From positions 62,001 through 126,000 of the forward strand of contig JBCBUL010000003.1 in NCBI GenBank assembly GCA_039818165.1: DNA of 64,000 bases. Direction: 5' to 3'. Within the stretch, counting starts at the first letter, position 1. Every line of letters starts with the position of its first letter. The notes under the pieces were generated by a model. That model searched no databases. It was not told where the DNA came from and saw only the letters and a program-made list of their open reading frames with translations. The stretch comes from UBA5336 sp039818165 (lineage in GTDB: Bacteria > Pseudomonadota > Alphaproteobacteria > Caulobacterales > Hyphomonadaceae). This document shows positions 17,968 through 26,673 of the stretch, in pieces. The position numbers were made by a program, and so were the translations under genes.

Positions 17968-18690
17968 TTAGTCGTAGACCCCGACCATGATTCCGCGAAG
18001 AGCTGCCGAGACCCGGTCTCGAACGCCGAGCTTCTTGAAAATCCGGCGCAAATTCGTGTCTACGGTACTCGCGCTGATGTGCATTTCAGCGGCGATCTGA
18101 GCGTTGCTGAGGCCCTTGGCAACGAGCTGAAGCGTGACTTTTTCTCGGACAGACAGATCCGCACTTGGTCTCGGGAGGGGATGAAGCTCGCAGTATTTGA
18201 GGTGAAACAGCATGCAGGCTTCCTGCAGTATCGTGACCTCAACCTCAGAACAGACATCTGCGCAAGGGCCATAGCTGAGGCCACAATACCCGTTTTGACC
18301 GTGCGGGCCGAAGACTGGCACAGCAAGCCCGTTTTCCAACTCAAGTTTGGCGACGACATCCATAAAGTCTTGTTCTCGCTGGGATATCTCGGTTGAACCC
18401 GATAGATCACCCCACCTGAAGGGTTTTGTGCGCGCCTGCGCAATGCGCGGAAGGGGATCGATCTCGAAATAGCGTTGATCGATGTACTCCCTGACCATTT
18501 TCTTTGGGAAACCGAATGCGAAGATCAGGTCTGCCCGGTCAGCGTCTCGCGCGCCAGGCGGGGGAATGTGGTGGTACCCCAGCATTTTCAATCCACGCGC
18601 TCTAAAGAAGCGGACCGATTCACGTTGCAGGTCGAGTGCACTGTCCAATCGCGCGCAGGCATCGGCGTACTCTCGAAGCGATTTATCCAT
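17968..18690 (-). CDS. LuxR-type autoinducer-binding regulator without a cognate synthase nearby
   Basis: 240 residues with an N-terminal autoinducer-binding domain and a C-terminal LuxR helix-turn-helix (LSVREKVTLQLVAKGLSNAQ ... STVDTNLRRIFKKLG). Of the six residues that are near-invariant in AHL receptors, Tyr in REY, Asp-Pro in EIDPL, Trp in RWGDL and Gly in ENGLAVP are kept, but the position of TraR Trp57 is Met (KKMVREY). The DNA-binding Glu and Gly are present. No luxI-type gene lies in the window, so this is a LuxR solo. It is divergent from xseB. ATG at 18690 (MDKSLREY) is preferred over one 13 codons upstream. Confidence 0.85.
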   Translation of the reverse strand: MDKSLREYADACARLDSALDLQRESVRFFRARGLKMLGYHHIPPPGARDADRADLIFAFGFPKKMVREYIDQRYFEIDPLPRIAQARTKPFRWGDLSGSTEISQREQDFMDVVAKLELENGLAVPVFGPHGQNGYCGLSYGPCADVCSEVEVTILQEACMLFHLKYCELHPLPRPSADLSVREKVTLQLVAKGLSNAQIAAEMHISASTVDTNLRRIFKKLGVRDRVSAALRGIMVGVYD

Positions 18691-18869
18691 GTCGCATTCC
18701 CCATCCGCCCGATTTGCAACGTATCTCACTACCAGCGGGACAGGCAGGCAAGCCCTGGAGCTTGGTTTTCAAGAACTGTGATGAGACCAGGCGGACCTGT
18801 GGGAAACCTATAGAGCCCATTGCGACCGACTTGGCCTCTCCCTATGGTGACCCAAACTTGGAGGCGCGC

Positions 18870-19118
18870 ATGGCGGCGAAAGAGGCCCAGGCCATCGAAA
18901 AAATGACGTTTGAAGCGGCGCTTGCCGAACTTGAAGGCATCGTCTCCAAGCTTGAGCGCGGCGACGTGGAACTTGAAGAATCGATCTCAATCTATGAGCG
19001 CGGCGCCAAGCTGAAAGCCCATTGCGAGGCGAAGCTGAAGTCGGCGGAACTCAAGGTCGAACAAATCGTTCAGGATGCCGGAGGCAAAGTCACAACCGAG
19101 CCTGCCAGCTTCGACTGA
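18870..19118 (+). CDS. xseB: exodeoxyribonuclease VII small subunit
   Basis: 82 residues. TFEAALAELEGIVSKLERGD followed by VELEESISIYERGAKLKAHC is the XseB signature (two helices). With XseA it forms exonuclease VII, which degrades single-stranded DNA from both ends. GGAGG lies 6 bases before the ATG. It begins the xseB-ispA-dxs gene set, a common arrangement in proteobacteria. xseA is not in the window. Confidence 0.93.
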   Translation: MAAKEAQAIEKMTFEAALAELEGIVSKLERGDVELEESISIYERGAKLKAHCEAKLKSAELKVEQIVQDAGGKVTTEPASFD

Positions 19119-19156
19119 CCGTATCAGGCGCGGCAAGAGGAGGCGCGAACACCCGC

Positions 19157-20041
19157 ATGGACTTTGAACGCCGCCTGAAAGAGGTCGCCGACAAGCTGAC
19201 CGTCGCGCTCGACCAATTGATACCCCCGGCAGGCGGTCCGGAGGCGGACTTGATGCGCGCCATGCGCCATGCGGCCCTCGCAAATGGCAAGCGGATGCGC
19301 CCGTTTTACGTCCTTGAAACGGGGCGCATGTTTCAGGCGCCGGAAAAGTCGCTCTTGCGCGCCGCTGCTGCGCTGGAGTGCGTTCACACCTATTCCCTGG
19401 TCCATGACGACTTGCCTTGTATGGATGACGACGCCCTGCGGCGCGGTCAGCCAACTGTCCATATCGCTTTCGATGAAGCGACGGCTGTCCTGGCTGGCGA
19501 TGCCCTGCTGACCCTCGCCTTCCGGATCCTCGCCGACGAAGACACCCATGACGATCCCCAGATCCGCATTGACCTGATATCGCGGCTGGCCGATTCAGCC
19601 GGCGCGCTGGGGATGGTGGGCGGCCAGATGATCGACATGTTGGGCAGCGACATGCCGCGGGATCTCAACACAATTACGCGAATGCAGCGCTTAAAGACGG
19701 GCGCCCTTATCTCCTATTCGACAGAGTGCGCCGCACTCATCGGCAAAGCGACCCATCACGAGCGACAGGCACTCGCCGGGTTCTCCCATGATCTGGGCCT
19801 CGCCTACCAGATCGCCGACGATATTCTGGACGCGACCGGGCAGGAAAGCATGACCGGGAAGGCTGTGCGAAAGGATGCTGGCGCCGGTAAAGCAAACTTC
19901 GTCACCCTTTTGGGACTGGAGGGCGCGAAGGAACGCGTGCGTCTTCTTGCCGCCCAGTCAAAGGACCACCTCGCCATATTCCACAACCGCGCCGATATCT
20001 TGCTGCAATCGGTTGATTTTGTTTTAGGCAGAGAGCGCTAA
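19157..20041 (+). CDS. ispA: farnesyl diphosphate synthase (polyprenyl synthetase)
   Basis: 294 residues. First aspartate-rich motif DDLPCMDDD (from Asp84), second DDILD near 223; GKRMRPF and GGQMIDM are conserved. It condenses IPP with DMAPP and GPP to make farnesyl diphosphate for undecaprenyl phosphate, quinones and hopanoids. Position between xseB and dxs supports IspA. The longer upstream frame overlaps xseB and is not conserved-looking; ATG at 19157 was chosen. Confidence 0.92.
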   Translation: MDFERRLKEVADKLTVALDQLIPPAGGPEADLMRAMRHAALANGKRMRPFYVLETGRMFQAPEKSLLRAAAALECVHTYSLVHDDLPCMDDDALRRGQPTVHIAFDEATAVLAGDALLTLAFRILADEDTHDDPQIRIDLISRLADSAGALGMVGGQMIDMLGSDMPRDLNTITRMQRLKTGALISYSTECAALIGKATHHERQALAGFSHDLGLAYQIADDILDATGQESMTGKAVRKDAGAGKANFVTLLGLEGAKERVRLLAAQSKDHLAIFHNRADILLQSVDFVLGRER

Positions 20042-20096
20042 GACCCAACTCGCCCTTGCGCTCCAGGGCTTCTCACGACACACTTATGACGAGACT

Positions 20097-22028
20097 ATGA
20101 CGATTTCGAACACAACCCGCCTCCTCGATGAGATTGACGACCCTAAACATCTGCGGGGACGATCCCGGGAGGAATTGCGTCAGATTGCTGACGAAATCCG
20201 TGAAGAAGTCATCGATACGGTGTCCGTCACCGGAGGCCATTTAGGCTCAGGACTCGGTGTGGTGGAGCTCACAGTCGCCATCCATGCCGTTTTCAACACG
20301 CCAGATGATAAACTCATCTGGGATGTGGGCCACCAATGCTATCCCCACAAATTGATCACCGGACGAAAGGATCGCATCCGCACGTTGCGCCAGGGTGGCG
20401 GCCTTTCAGGATTCACCAAACGCAGCGAAAGCGAGTACGACCCGTTTGGCGCGGCCCATGCCTGCACCTCGATTTCCGCCGGTCACGGGTTCGCCAAGTC
20501 CCGGGATATCCAGGGCAATGATAATCATGTGATCTGCGTCATCGGCGACGGATCAATGTCCGGCGGCATGGCCTATGAGGCGATGAACAATGCCGGCCAC
20601 GACGGCAACAAGCTGATCGTTATCCTGAACGACAATGACATGTCGATCTCGACCCCCGTTGGCGCGATGAGCCATTATCTCTCGCGGCTGGTCAGTTCCG
20701 GCCCGTATCGCGGCCTGCGGAAACTCGCCAAACGTATCGCACGCCCCATGGGCCTGGAGTCCCCGGCGCGCAAAGCCGAAGAATATCTGCGCGGCTTCAC
20801 CATGGGCGGCACGCTGTTTGAGGAACTCGGCTTCTATTATGTTGGCCCCATCGATGGCCATGACATGGATGTTCTGCTGCCAATCCTGGAGAATGTCCGC
20901 GAGATCGAAGACCGGCCCATCCTGATCCACGCCGTCACCACCAAGGGCAAGGGCTACGCACCGGCTGAAAACAGCGACGACAAGTATCACGGCGTTTCAA
21001 AATTCTCCGTGGTGACAGGCGAGCAGAAGAAATCGACACCTAAAGCGCCGAGCTATCAAAAAGTGTTTGGCGACGCGATCACCGAACTGGGCAAGGCAGA
21101 CCCTCTCGTCTGCGCCGTAACCCCAGCCATGCCTGGCGGATCAAAGACCGATATCTTCGCGAAAGCATTCCCGGACCGTCACTTCGATGTGGGAATCGCC
21201 GAACAGCACGCGGTCACGTTTGCGGCCGGCCTCGCGGCCGACGGGATGAAGCCGTTCGCGGCGGTCTACTCAACGTTTCTGCAGCGTGGATACGACCAGG
21301 TTGTCCATGATGTCGCCATCCAAAAACTGCCGGTCCGCTTCGCGATTGACCGGGCAGGCCTGGTCGGCGCCGATGGTGCAACCCACGCTGGCAGCTTTGA
21401 CATCGGCTATATGGGCGCCTTGCCCGGCATGGTCTGTATGGCATGCGCCGATGAGGAAGAACTCGCGCGCATGGTGACGACGGCCTACCAGTATGATGAA
21501 GGCCCCACAGCGTTCCGGTTCCCGCGCGGCGAAGGCGTTGGCGTAGACATGTCAACGAGTCCCGAACCACTTGAGATCGGCAAGGGGCGTGTCGTACGCG
21601 AAGGCTCAACGGTTGCAATCCTGTCCTATGGCGCGCGACTGCAAGAGGCCTTGAAAGCCGCCGAGATGCTCCAGGCCCAGGGTCTTTCTGCAACCGTCGC
21701 CGATGCCCGTTTTGCCAAGCCCCTTGACGCAGACCTGACCGAGCGTCTGGCCAAGGACCATGAAGTCTTGATCACGATCGAAGAGGGCTCCGTGGGCGGC
21801 TATGGCTCATTTGTGCTGGAACACCTGGCCAAAGTCGGCGCGTTGGATGGCGGGCTGAAGATCCGCACAATGACCCTACCCGATATCTTCCAGGACCAGG
21901 ACACGCCCTACAATATGTATGAAGCAGCAGGCCTGAATGCCCGACACATCGCCGCCCGGGCGATTGAAGCGCTTGGCCGCGGAAATCTGGCAGAGATCGA
22001 ACGCCTCGCCATGGGCGCTGCCGGCTAG
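20097..22028 (+). CDS. dxs: 1-deoxy-D-xylulose-5-phosphate synthase
   Basis: 643 residues, full length for DXS. The thiamine diphosphate site is GDGSMSGGMAYEAMNNAGH ... LNDND; the C-terminal half has the transketolase pyrimidine-binding part with the catalytic Glu in VGIAEQHAVTFAAGLA and a C-terminal domain. It makes DXP from pyruvate and glyceraldehyde 3-phosphate, the first step of the MEP pathway, feeding the IspA step upstream. The last four bases overlap the convergent gene at 22025. Confidence 0.97.
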   Translation: MTISNTTRLLDEIDDPKHLRGRSREELRQIADEIREEVIDTVSVTGGHLGSGLGVVELTVAIHAVFNTPDDKLIWDVGHQCYPHKLITGRKDRIRTLRQGGGLSGFTKRSESEYDPFGAAHACTSISAGHGFAKSRDIQGNDNHVICVIGDGSMSGGMAYEAMNNAGHDGNKLIVILNDNDMSISTPVGAMSHYLSRLVSSGPYRGLRKLAKRIARPMGLESPARKAEEYLRGFTMGGTLFEELGFYYVGPIDGHDMDVLLPILENVREIEDRPILIHAVTTKGKGYAPAENSDDKYHGVSKFSVVTGEQKKSTPKAPSYQKVFGDAITELGKADPLVCAVTPAMPGGSKTDIFAKAFPDRHFDVGIAEQHAVTFAAGLAADGMKPFAAVYSTFLQRGYDQVVHDVAIQKLPVRFAIDRAGLVGADGATHAGSFDIGYMGALPGMVCMACADEEELARMVTTAYQYDEGPTAFRFPRGEGVGVDMSTSPEPLEIGKGRVVREGSTVAILSYGARLQEALKAAEMLQAQGLSATVADARFAKPLDADLTERLAKDHEVLITIEEGSVGGYGSFVLEHLAKVGALDGGLKIRTMTLPDIFQDQDTPYNMYEAAGLNARHIAARAIEALGRGNLAEIERLAMGAAG

Positions 22029-22390
22029 TACTTCTGTTGAGGGCGCTTCCAGAGCCAGGAAAACACCATCAGCAAGGCGCCTGGCAAAGCTCCGTATATG
22101 CCGACGCCATTCGGGTTTGCCATTGCGGCCCAACTGAAATCTTCGTGGGCGTCCTGAGCCGCGCGAGCCCGCCTCAGAGCTTCACGTTCCCGCGTACAAT
22201 TCGTGTCTTTAACACGCGCGGGATCGTTGCGGCACTTCGCTAACGCGCTCCTGGCGTTTTGCAGGTCTAACAGCAGATGCAACGGGTCCTTGTAGTTCTG
22301 GCTCTTTCGATACGCTGTCGCGCCCCAATACCCGGCAACGCCTCCCGCAATGGCGAGCAACGCAAAAAAACAAACAAAAATGATCCGCAC
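22025..22390 (-). CDS. uncharacterised membrane protein
   Basis: 121 residues with a hydrophobic N-terminus (IIFVCFFALLAIAGGVAGYW) and a second hydrophobic stretch near the C-terminus (GIYGALPGALLMVFSWLW), separated by a charged helical part with two cysteines (LAKCRNDPARVKDTNCTRER). No family recognised. It lies downstream of the hydrolase gene on the same strand, 16 bases away, and its stop codon overlaps the end of dxs. Confidence 0.5.
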   Translation of the reverse strand: MRIIFVCFFALLAIAGGVAGYWGATAYRKSQNYKDPLHLLLDLQNARSALAKCRNDPARVKDTNCTREREALRRARAAQDAHEDFSWAAMANPNGVGIYGALPGALLMVFSWLWKRPQQKY

Positions 22391-22406
22391 TTACAGGCCC
22401 CCCAAG

Positions 22407-23354
22407 CTAAATTCCCGCGCGCTCCAGCAAACTGTCGAACGCGGCCCAGAACTCGGCGCGTTTATCATCGCGCTCCATCAGAATCTCGTGCATCGCGCCC
22501 TCAACGGTGATGTGCTCGCATTTGGGCAATGAGCTTGCGACGCGGCTATGGCTGCGATTGTCGACAAGCTTCTCTTCCTCTGCGGAAGCCACGAGCACCG
22601 GGATGTCGATGGCCTCCAGCTTGGACTTGCGCGCAAAGGTCCGCACTATGGCGAGGGATGCGCCGAGCCAGCCCCAGGTGACAGGCCCAAGGCCGAGATC
22701 CGGTGCGGTATCAACCAGATCTCGGTGAATTTGCCAGCGCCGCTCGTCATGGGTGACAATATTGTCCTTGAAGCGTTCGGGCGGTCCTGGTTGCTGGGCG
22801 TAGTCGCCGGAGCGACCCATAGCCCGCATGGCCCACACCAGATAGCGCATACCGAAGACCCGGGTGCGCAAGCCCCACATGGGCGCGCAGAAAGCCGCCG
22901 CCTCAACCTTCACCAAATTCTCTGAAATCGCTGCCAGCGCAATGGCGCCGCCCATGGAATGGGCCAGCGCCACATAGGGTCTTGGAAGTTTGTCCTCCAA
23001 CTCATCCAGCCCACGGCGCAGCGCGCCCATAAAGGTCTGGAAGTCATCGATATGGCCCTTTCCGCGATCTTCCAGAAGGCGTTCCGAGAGTCCCTGCCCC
23101 GGCCAGTCCAGAATGAGGGCCGCGAAACCCTTGGCCTGCAACTCGCGCGCAACCTCGAAGTATTTCTCGATGAACTCCGTGCGCCCCGGACACACGATCA
23201 CGGTTCCGCGCACCTTGCCGAGTGTCAGTCCCGGGACGATGCAAGCCCGCAAACGGCGACCACCGGTACCCTTGAACCAGACAAGCTCTGCGCCTTCCGG
23301 GCGTGGATTGCCGGGCACGTCAACAAAGCGCTCAAGTTGAGAAACGTCTTCCAT
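22407..23354 (-). CDS. alpha/beta hydrolase (lysophospholipase-like)
   Basis: 315 residues of the serine aminopeptidase S33/Hydrolase_4 group. VIVCPGRTEFIEKY is the oxyanion-hole region, LDWPGQGLSERL follows, and the nucleophile elbow is AHSMGGAIAL; ASAEEEKLVD and GAMHEILMERD supply the acid and histidine. Probably a monoacylglycerol lipase or lysophospholipase. ATG at 23354 is preferred over a GTG three codons upstream. Confidence 0.82.
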   Translation of the reverse strand: MEDVSQLERFVDVPGNPRPEGAELVWFKGTGGRRLRACIVPGLTLGKVRGTVIVCPGRTEFIEKYFEVARELQAKGFAALILDWPGQGLSERLLEDRGKGHIDDFQTFMGALRRGLDELEDKLPRPYVALAHSMGGAIALAAISENLVKVEAAAFCAPMWGLRTRVFGMRYLVWAMRAMGRSGDYAQQPGPPERFKDNIVTHDERRWQIHRDLVDTAPDLGLGPVTWGWLGASLAIVRTFARKSKLEAIDIPVLVASAEEEKLVDNRSHSRVASSLPKCEHITVEGAMHEILMERDDKRAEFWAAFDSLLERAGI

Positions 23355-23375
23355 ACACGCCACTCTAATAACAAA

Positions 23376-23405
23376 AGAGGGCCCGGCATAGCGGCCAGGC
23401 CCTCT
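23376..23405 (-). terminator. intrinsic terminator after the SCP2 gene
   Basis: Stem AGAGGGCC/GGCCCTCT with a 14-base loop; on the minus strand it is followed by TTTGTTATT. It lies between the SCP2 gene and the hydrolase, 26 bases after the SCP2 stop, and separates their transcripts. Confidence 0.7.
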
Positions 23406-23430
23406 CGATCTCGCGAAATTGCGGGAGCTT

Positions 23431-23733
23431 TTAGCTGAACTTGCTCATCAGAGACTGCAGCTGCATGGCAACGGACATGTCGCCTTCCACTTTCAGCTTG
23501 CCCTGCATGAAGGCCATTGTGGCGTCCATGTCACCCGAGGAGATCTTCTGGAAATCGTCCCAGTCAACCTTGATCGTGGCATCCGCGTCGCCATCGTCAT
23601 TGGAGGCAGAGCCGCCTGCACCGTCGATGAATAGTTTGCCGACGTCGCCGAAATCGAATTTCACCTTTTTGGTGAAGTCACCGCCGCCGCTGACAGCTTC
23701 GTTGGCTTTTGAGGTGAGTTCTTCGAGGGTCAT
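23431..23733 (-). CDS. SCP2 sterol-binding domain protein
   Basis: 100 residues, a stand-alone SCP2 domain: VKFDFGDVGKLFIDG, DADATIKVDWDDFQKISSGD and MDATMAFMQGKLKVEGDMSVAMQLQSLM are its signature. Such domains bind hydrophobic ligands such as fatty acyl-CoA. GGAGG lies 8 bases upstream of the ATG. It is divergent from the acyl-CoA carboxylase subunit gene, which fits a lipid-related role. Confidence 0.88.
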   Translation of the reverse strand: MTLEELTSKANEAVSGGGDFTKKVKFDFGDVGKLFIDGAGGSASNDDGDADATIKVDWDDFQKISSGDMDATMAFMQGKLKVEGDMSVAMQLQSLMSKFS

Positions 23734-23843
23734 GCGCCATCCTCCGTGTTGATCGCATCTGCTGGAGATAAAGCAGGATGCGTGTGGTGAAGGCAAGAGG
23801 CAGGCGCTTGACGTGCCCCTTGGGCATCCGTTTTTTTGACGAC

Positions 23844-25391
23844 ATGAGCTGGGAAAAGTCGATCGAAGAGCTGCGCCGGCGCGAGCGCATGGCAGAAGAA
23901 ATGGGCGGCGAAGAGCCGGTGGCCCGGCAGCGTTCGCGCGGGAAACTGACGGTCCGCGAACGCGTGAGTTTTCTGGCCGACCCTGGAAGCTTCCATGAGA
24001 TTGGCAAGATTGCCGGTGTTGCCACCTATGACGAACAGGATTCTCTTGCGGAGTTCCGACCGTCGAATTCCGTGATGGGCCGCGCCACGCTGGATCATCG
24101 TCCAGCCGTGATCCTCGCCGATGATTTTACCGTGCGCGGAGGCGCGGCCGATGCCTCGATCTGGCAGAAAATGGTGCAGGCCATCAAGATGGCTGCAGAA
24201 TACCGTATGCCGCTGGTGCAGATGATTGATGGCACAGGCGGCGGTGGCAGCGTTAAAATGCTGGAGAAGGACCCACGGACCTATATTCCCGAAACGCCGG
24301 GTTGGAACGAGATCGTCCACGGGCTGACACGCGTTCCCTTTGTTTCCCTTGCTCTTGGGCCGTGTGCTGGCATGGGCGCAGGCCGTGTCGCCGCCAGCCA
24401 TTACAGCGTGATGGTCAAGGGGCTCAGCCAGGTCTTCGTGGCAGGCCCCCCAGTCAGCCGCGCCCTTGGCGAGGATGTTACGAAAGAAGAGCTCGGCGGG
24501 TGGGAGATTCAGGCCCGCAACGGCACGGTGGATGATGTCGTCGACTCCGAAGCCGACGCCTTTATCGCGGCGCGAAAATTTCTGTCTTACCTCCCATCGA
24601 GCGTCGATAGCCTCCCGGCGCGCCATCCGTCGTCAGACCCCACGGACCGGCGCGATGAGCGCCTCATCTCCATTGTCCCAACCGACGGCACGACGCCCTA
24701 CAAACCACGCACCATCATCGAGGCCACTGTCGACCGTGGCTCATTCTTCGAGATTGGCCGCCAATGGGGTCGGGGCATTGTGACGGGGCTTGCGCGCGTC
24801 GATGGCTATCCAGTGGCCGTACTTGCCGGAGACCCCTTCTTCCTGGACGGGGCCTGGACAGCAGATGTGTGTGACAAGGTCACCCGCCATATGGACCTGG
24901 CGAGCCTTTTCCATTTGCCGGTCATCCATTTTGTCGACTGTCCGGGCTTTGCCGTGGGCGTTCGCCACGAAACGGCGGGCGTCACGCGCCGCGGCGTGCG
25001 GGCGATGAATGCCATTTACCAGGCCGGCGTGCCGGTGTGTTCGGTCGTCATTCGGAAAGCCTATGGCCTGGCCGGCAGCGCGATGATGAACCAGTCACGC
25101 ACGAAATGGCGATATTGCTGGCCATCCGGCGACTGGGGCTCCCTTCCCATGGCAGGCGGCATCGAAGCGGCGTTCCGCAAGGAACTGGCCGAGGCCGAGG
25201 ACCCGCAAGCCCTGATCGAACAGTTGAACGCCAAATTCAAAGCGATCGCATCGCCCTTCCGTACCGCTGAAAGCTTCTACGCCGAAGAGATCATCGATCC
25301 ACGCGACACGCGCCCCCTGCTCTGCGATTTCGTGGACCATGCCCAAAGGGCGCTTAAAGCCGAGGGTTGGACCCCGGCCTGGCGGCCTTAA
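23844..25391 (+). CDS. acyl-CoA carboxylase beta (carboxyltransferase) subunit
   Basis: 515 residues of the carboxyl transferase family (propionyl-, methylcrotonyl- and geranyl-CoA carboxylase beta subunits). It has the crotonase-fold N and C domains: RGKLTVRERV, GPCAGMGAGRVAASHYSVMV and later FVDCPGFAVGVRHETAGV with GMG/GSA oxyanion features (YGLAGSAMMN). It transfers carboxyl from biotin to an acyl-CoA. No biotin carboxylase gene lies nearby, so the partner and substrate are unknown. The start MSWEKSIEELR fits the family. Confidence 0.85.
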   Translation: MSWEKSIEELRRRERMAEEMGGEEPVARQRSRGKLTVRERVSFLADPGSFHEIGKIAGVATYDEQDSLAEFRPSNSVMGRATLDHRPAVILADDFTVRGGAADASIWQKMVQAIKMAAEYRMPLVQMIDGTGGGGSVKMLEKDPRTYIPETPGWNEIVHGLTRVPFVSLALGPCAGMGAGRVAASHYSVMVKGLSQVFVAGPPVSRALGEDVTKEELGGWEIQARNGTVDDVVDSEADAFIAARKFLSYLPSSVDSLPARHPSSDPTDRRDERLISIVPTDGTTPYKPRTIIEATVDRGSFFEIGRQWGRGIVTGLARVDGYPVAVLAGDPFFLDGAWTADVCDKVTRHMDLASLFHLPVIHFVDCPGFAVGVRHETAGVTRRGVRAMNAIYQAGVPVCSVVIRKAYGLAGSAMMNQSRTKWRYCWPSGDWGSLPMAGGIEAAFRKELAEAEDPQALIEQLNAKFKAIASPFRTAESFYAEEIIDPRDTRPLLCDFVDHAQRALKAEGWTPAWRP

Positions 25392-25497
25392 CGATTGGCA
25401 ACCGGGCGCCGCAACATCGTCACAGAACCGCCACTTGGTTCACATCTCGTCTGCCGGTAAGACGCCACAAAGACATTCACTCAACGGGAGAAAACCG

Positions 25498-26160
25498 ATG
25501 ATCCGTCTCGCCCTCGCTTCAGCCTCGCTGGCCCTGTTGGCCGCGTGCGCCTCCACCACGACCGAACCGGCTGAACCGGCCGTTGCGGTCGAGCCACCCG
25601 TCGAAGCTGCGGATATGGCTGACAATCCATTTGATCTCGCCATGAACACGGTCTCGTCCCTGGCAGCGGCAGGCAATGAGCAGACCGCAATTGACCGGCT
25701 CACGCAGCTCCTCGGTGACGACACCCTGGACGCGACACAGCGCATGCTCGCCCTAGAAACACGTGCCGGCCTGCGGTCGGGAGACGGCAATGATGTGTTC
25801 GGCGCCATCGATGATTACACCGCCCTGCTCGAGATGGATGGCCTGACCGCCGACCAGACCGTTGCCTATACCGAAGCGCGTGACGTGCTGCGCGGCGAAG
25901 CCACATCCCTCAATTTCCTGCTTGAGCAAGGCAACCTATCTCGCACCGAGCGATTTGAAACCCTGTTCCGTCTCGGCCAGCATCAGAACGCCATCGACTA
26001 TATGCTCGCCAACAATTTGAAGCCAGACAACATGTTCCTGATCGACATGTACCAGATGGGATTCCTTTGCGAGGGCGATGAGTATGGCGGCCCCGTGTAT
26101 GATGCGGTCGAGCCCGACGGCACACCACGCGCCCTTCAGTATTGCGACTTCGGCAAGTAA
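25498..26160 (+). CDS. lipoprotein, helical repeat type
   Basis: 220 residues. MIRLALASASLALLAAC is a lipoprotein signal (Cys17), followed by a Pro/Val/Glu-rich linker and then helical pairs resembling TPR (NEQTAIDRLTQLLGDDTLDA, GAIDDYTALLEMDGLTADQ). GGGAG lies upstream of the ATG. A terminator follows 24 bases after the stop. Probably an outer membrane-tethered scaffold; no family assigned. Confidence 0.6.
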   Translation: MIRLALASASLALLAACASTTTEPAEPAVAVEPPVEAADMADNPFDLAMNTVSSLAAAGNEQTAIDRLTQLLGDDTLDATQRMLALETRAGLRSGDGNDVFGAIDDYTALLEMDGLTADQTVAYTEARDVLRGEATSLNFLLEQGNLSRTERFETLFRLGQHQNAIDYMLANNLKPDNMFLIDMYQMGFLCEGDEYGGPVYDAVEPDGTPRALQYCDFGK

Positions 26161-26183
26161 GACGCCGCCGTTTGGGAAAAAGA

Positions 26184-26214
26184 AAACGCGCAGCCCACTC
26201 CGGGTTGCGCGTTT
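26184..26214. terminator. bidirectional terminator
   Basis: AAACGCGCAGCCC and GGGTTGCGCGTTT form a 13-bp stem with one mismatch or wobble. A-rich sequence precedes it and TTTCAAGTTT follows. It can end the lipoprotein transcript and, from the other side, the small minus-strand ORF at 26374. Confidence 0.75.
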
Positions 26215-26373
26215 CAAGTTTGAAGGCCTGGTGTGGCCGTCGGAGTTCTATCCGTTGGGATTGGACGGAGACCCGCACCGGCAGCTGCCCAAGGAGTGAG
26301 CGAAGGTCTTGGACAGCCATGCGTGCAAGGGGGGGAGGGTGTGTCGCCCGACACGGGTCTCCTAGCTTTGTGT

Positions 26374-26565
26374 TCAGCCAGCGTATCGACGCGCGCGCGC
26401 CTTGCGCCAACGGCGCCGCTCATTGGCGGTCTCGTCGCGCCCTGCCGGTACGGGAATGGCATTGAACACAGTGTCGACGGCGTTTGGGGCTCGCGCATCA
26501 CGTTCGGCCGAAAGGGCTGGCATCGCTTCCGACACCGCTTTGGCTGAACGATTGGGGCTGAACAT
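26374..26565 (-). CDS. small basic protein, 63 aa, divergent from the OxyR-like gene
   Basis: A 63-codon frame starting MFSPNRSAKAVSEAMPALSA and ending RRRWRKARARRYAG. An AGGAGG ribosome-binding sequence sits 6 bases before the ATG, the best match to consensus seen in the window, which is the main support. The N-terminal half is Ala/Pro-rich and the C-terminus highly basic. No family recognised. It shares a 108-base promoter region with the OxyR-like regulator and may be its target. Confidence 0.5.
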   Translation of the reverse strand: MFSPNRSAKAVSEAMPALSAERDARAPNAVDTVFNAIPVPAGRDETANERRRWRKARARRYAG

Positions 26566-26627
26566 TTGTTTCCTCCTGCTAAGTGTTTCGATACCCGGGA
26601 GGTGGGACGTGACCGGCAATTGTTCCA

Positions 26628-26664
26628 ATCGAAAGAACTTCTCAATCTGATAGTTTAAAGCTAT
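26628..26664 (+). promoter_or_regulatory. OxyR-type operator upstream of the OxyR-like gene
   Basis: ATAGTTTAAAGCTAT at 26650-26664 matches the OxyR half-site ATAGnTnnnAnCTAT at every defined base. Seven bases upstream, a weaker copy ATCGAAAGAACTTCT (26628-26642) keeps part of the pattern, in the spacing expected for a tetramer site. It ends 9 bases before the regulator's ATG, so binding there would repress or control its own gene and could control the divergent 63-codon ORF. Confidence 0.6.
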
Positions 26665-26673
26665 GCATTTGCG

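Noticed and set aside
18691..18869. lux-box in the gap between the LuxR solo and xseB
   Set aside because: No convincing inverted repeat of the CTG-N10-CAG kind; short similarities only.
26622..26638. GTTC-N9-GAAC palindrome in the OxyR-like promoter as a LexA site
   Set aside because: It is an inverted repeat with the wrong spacing, not the direct GTTC-N7-GTTC repeat.
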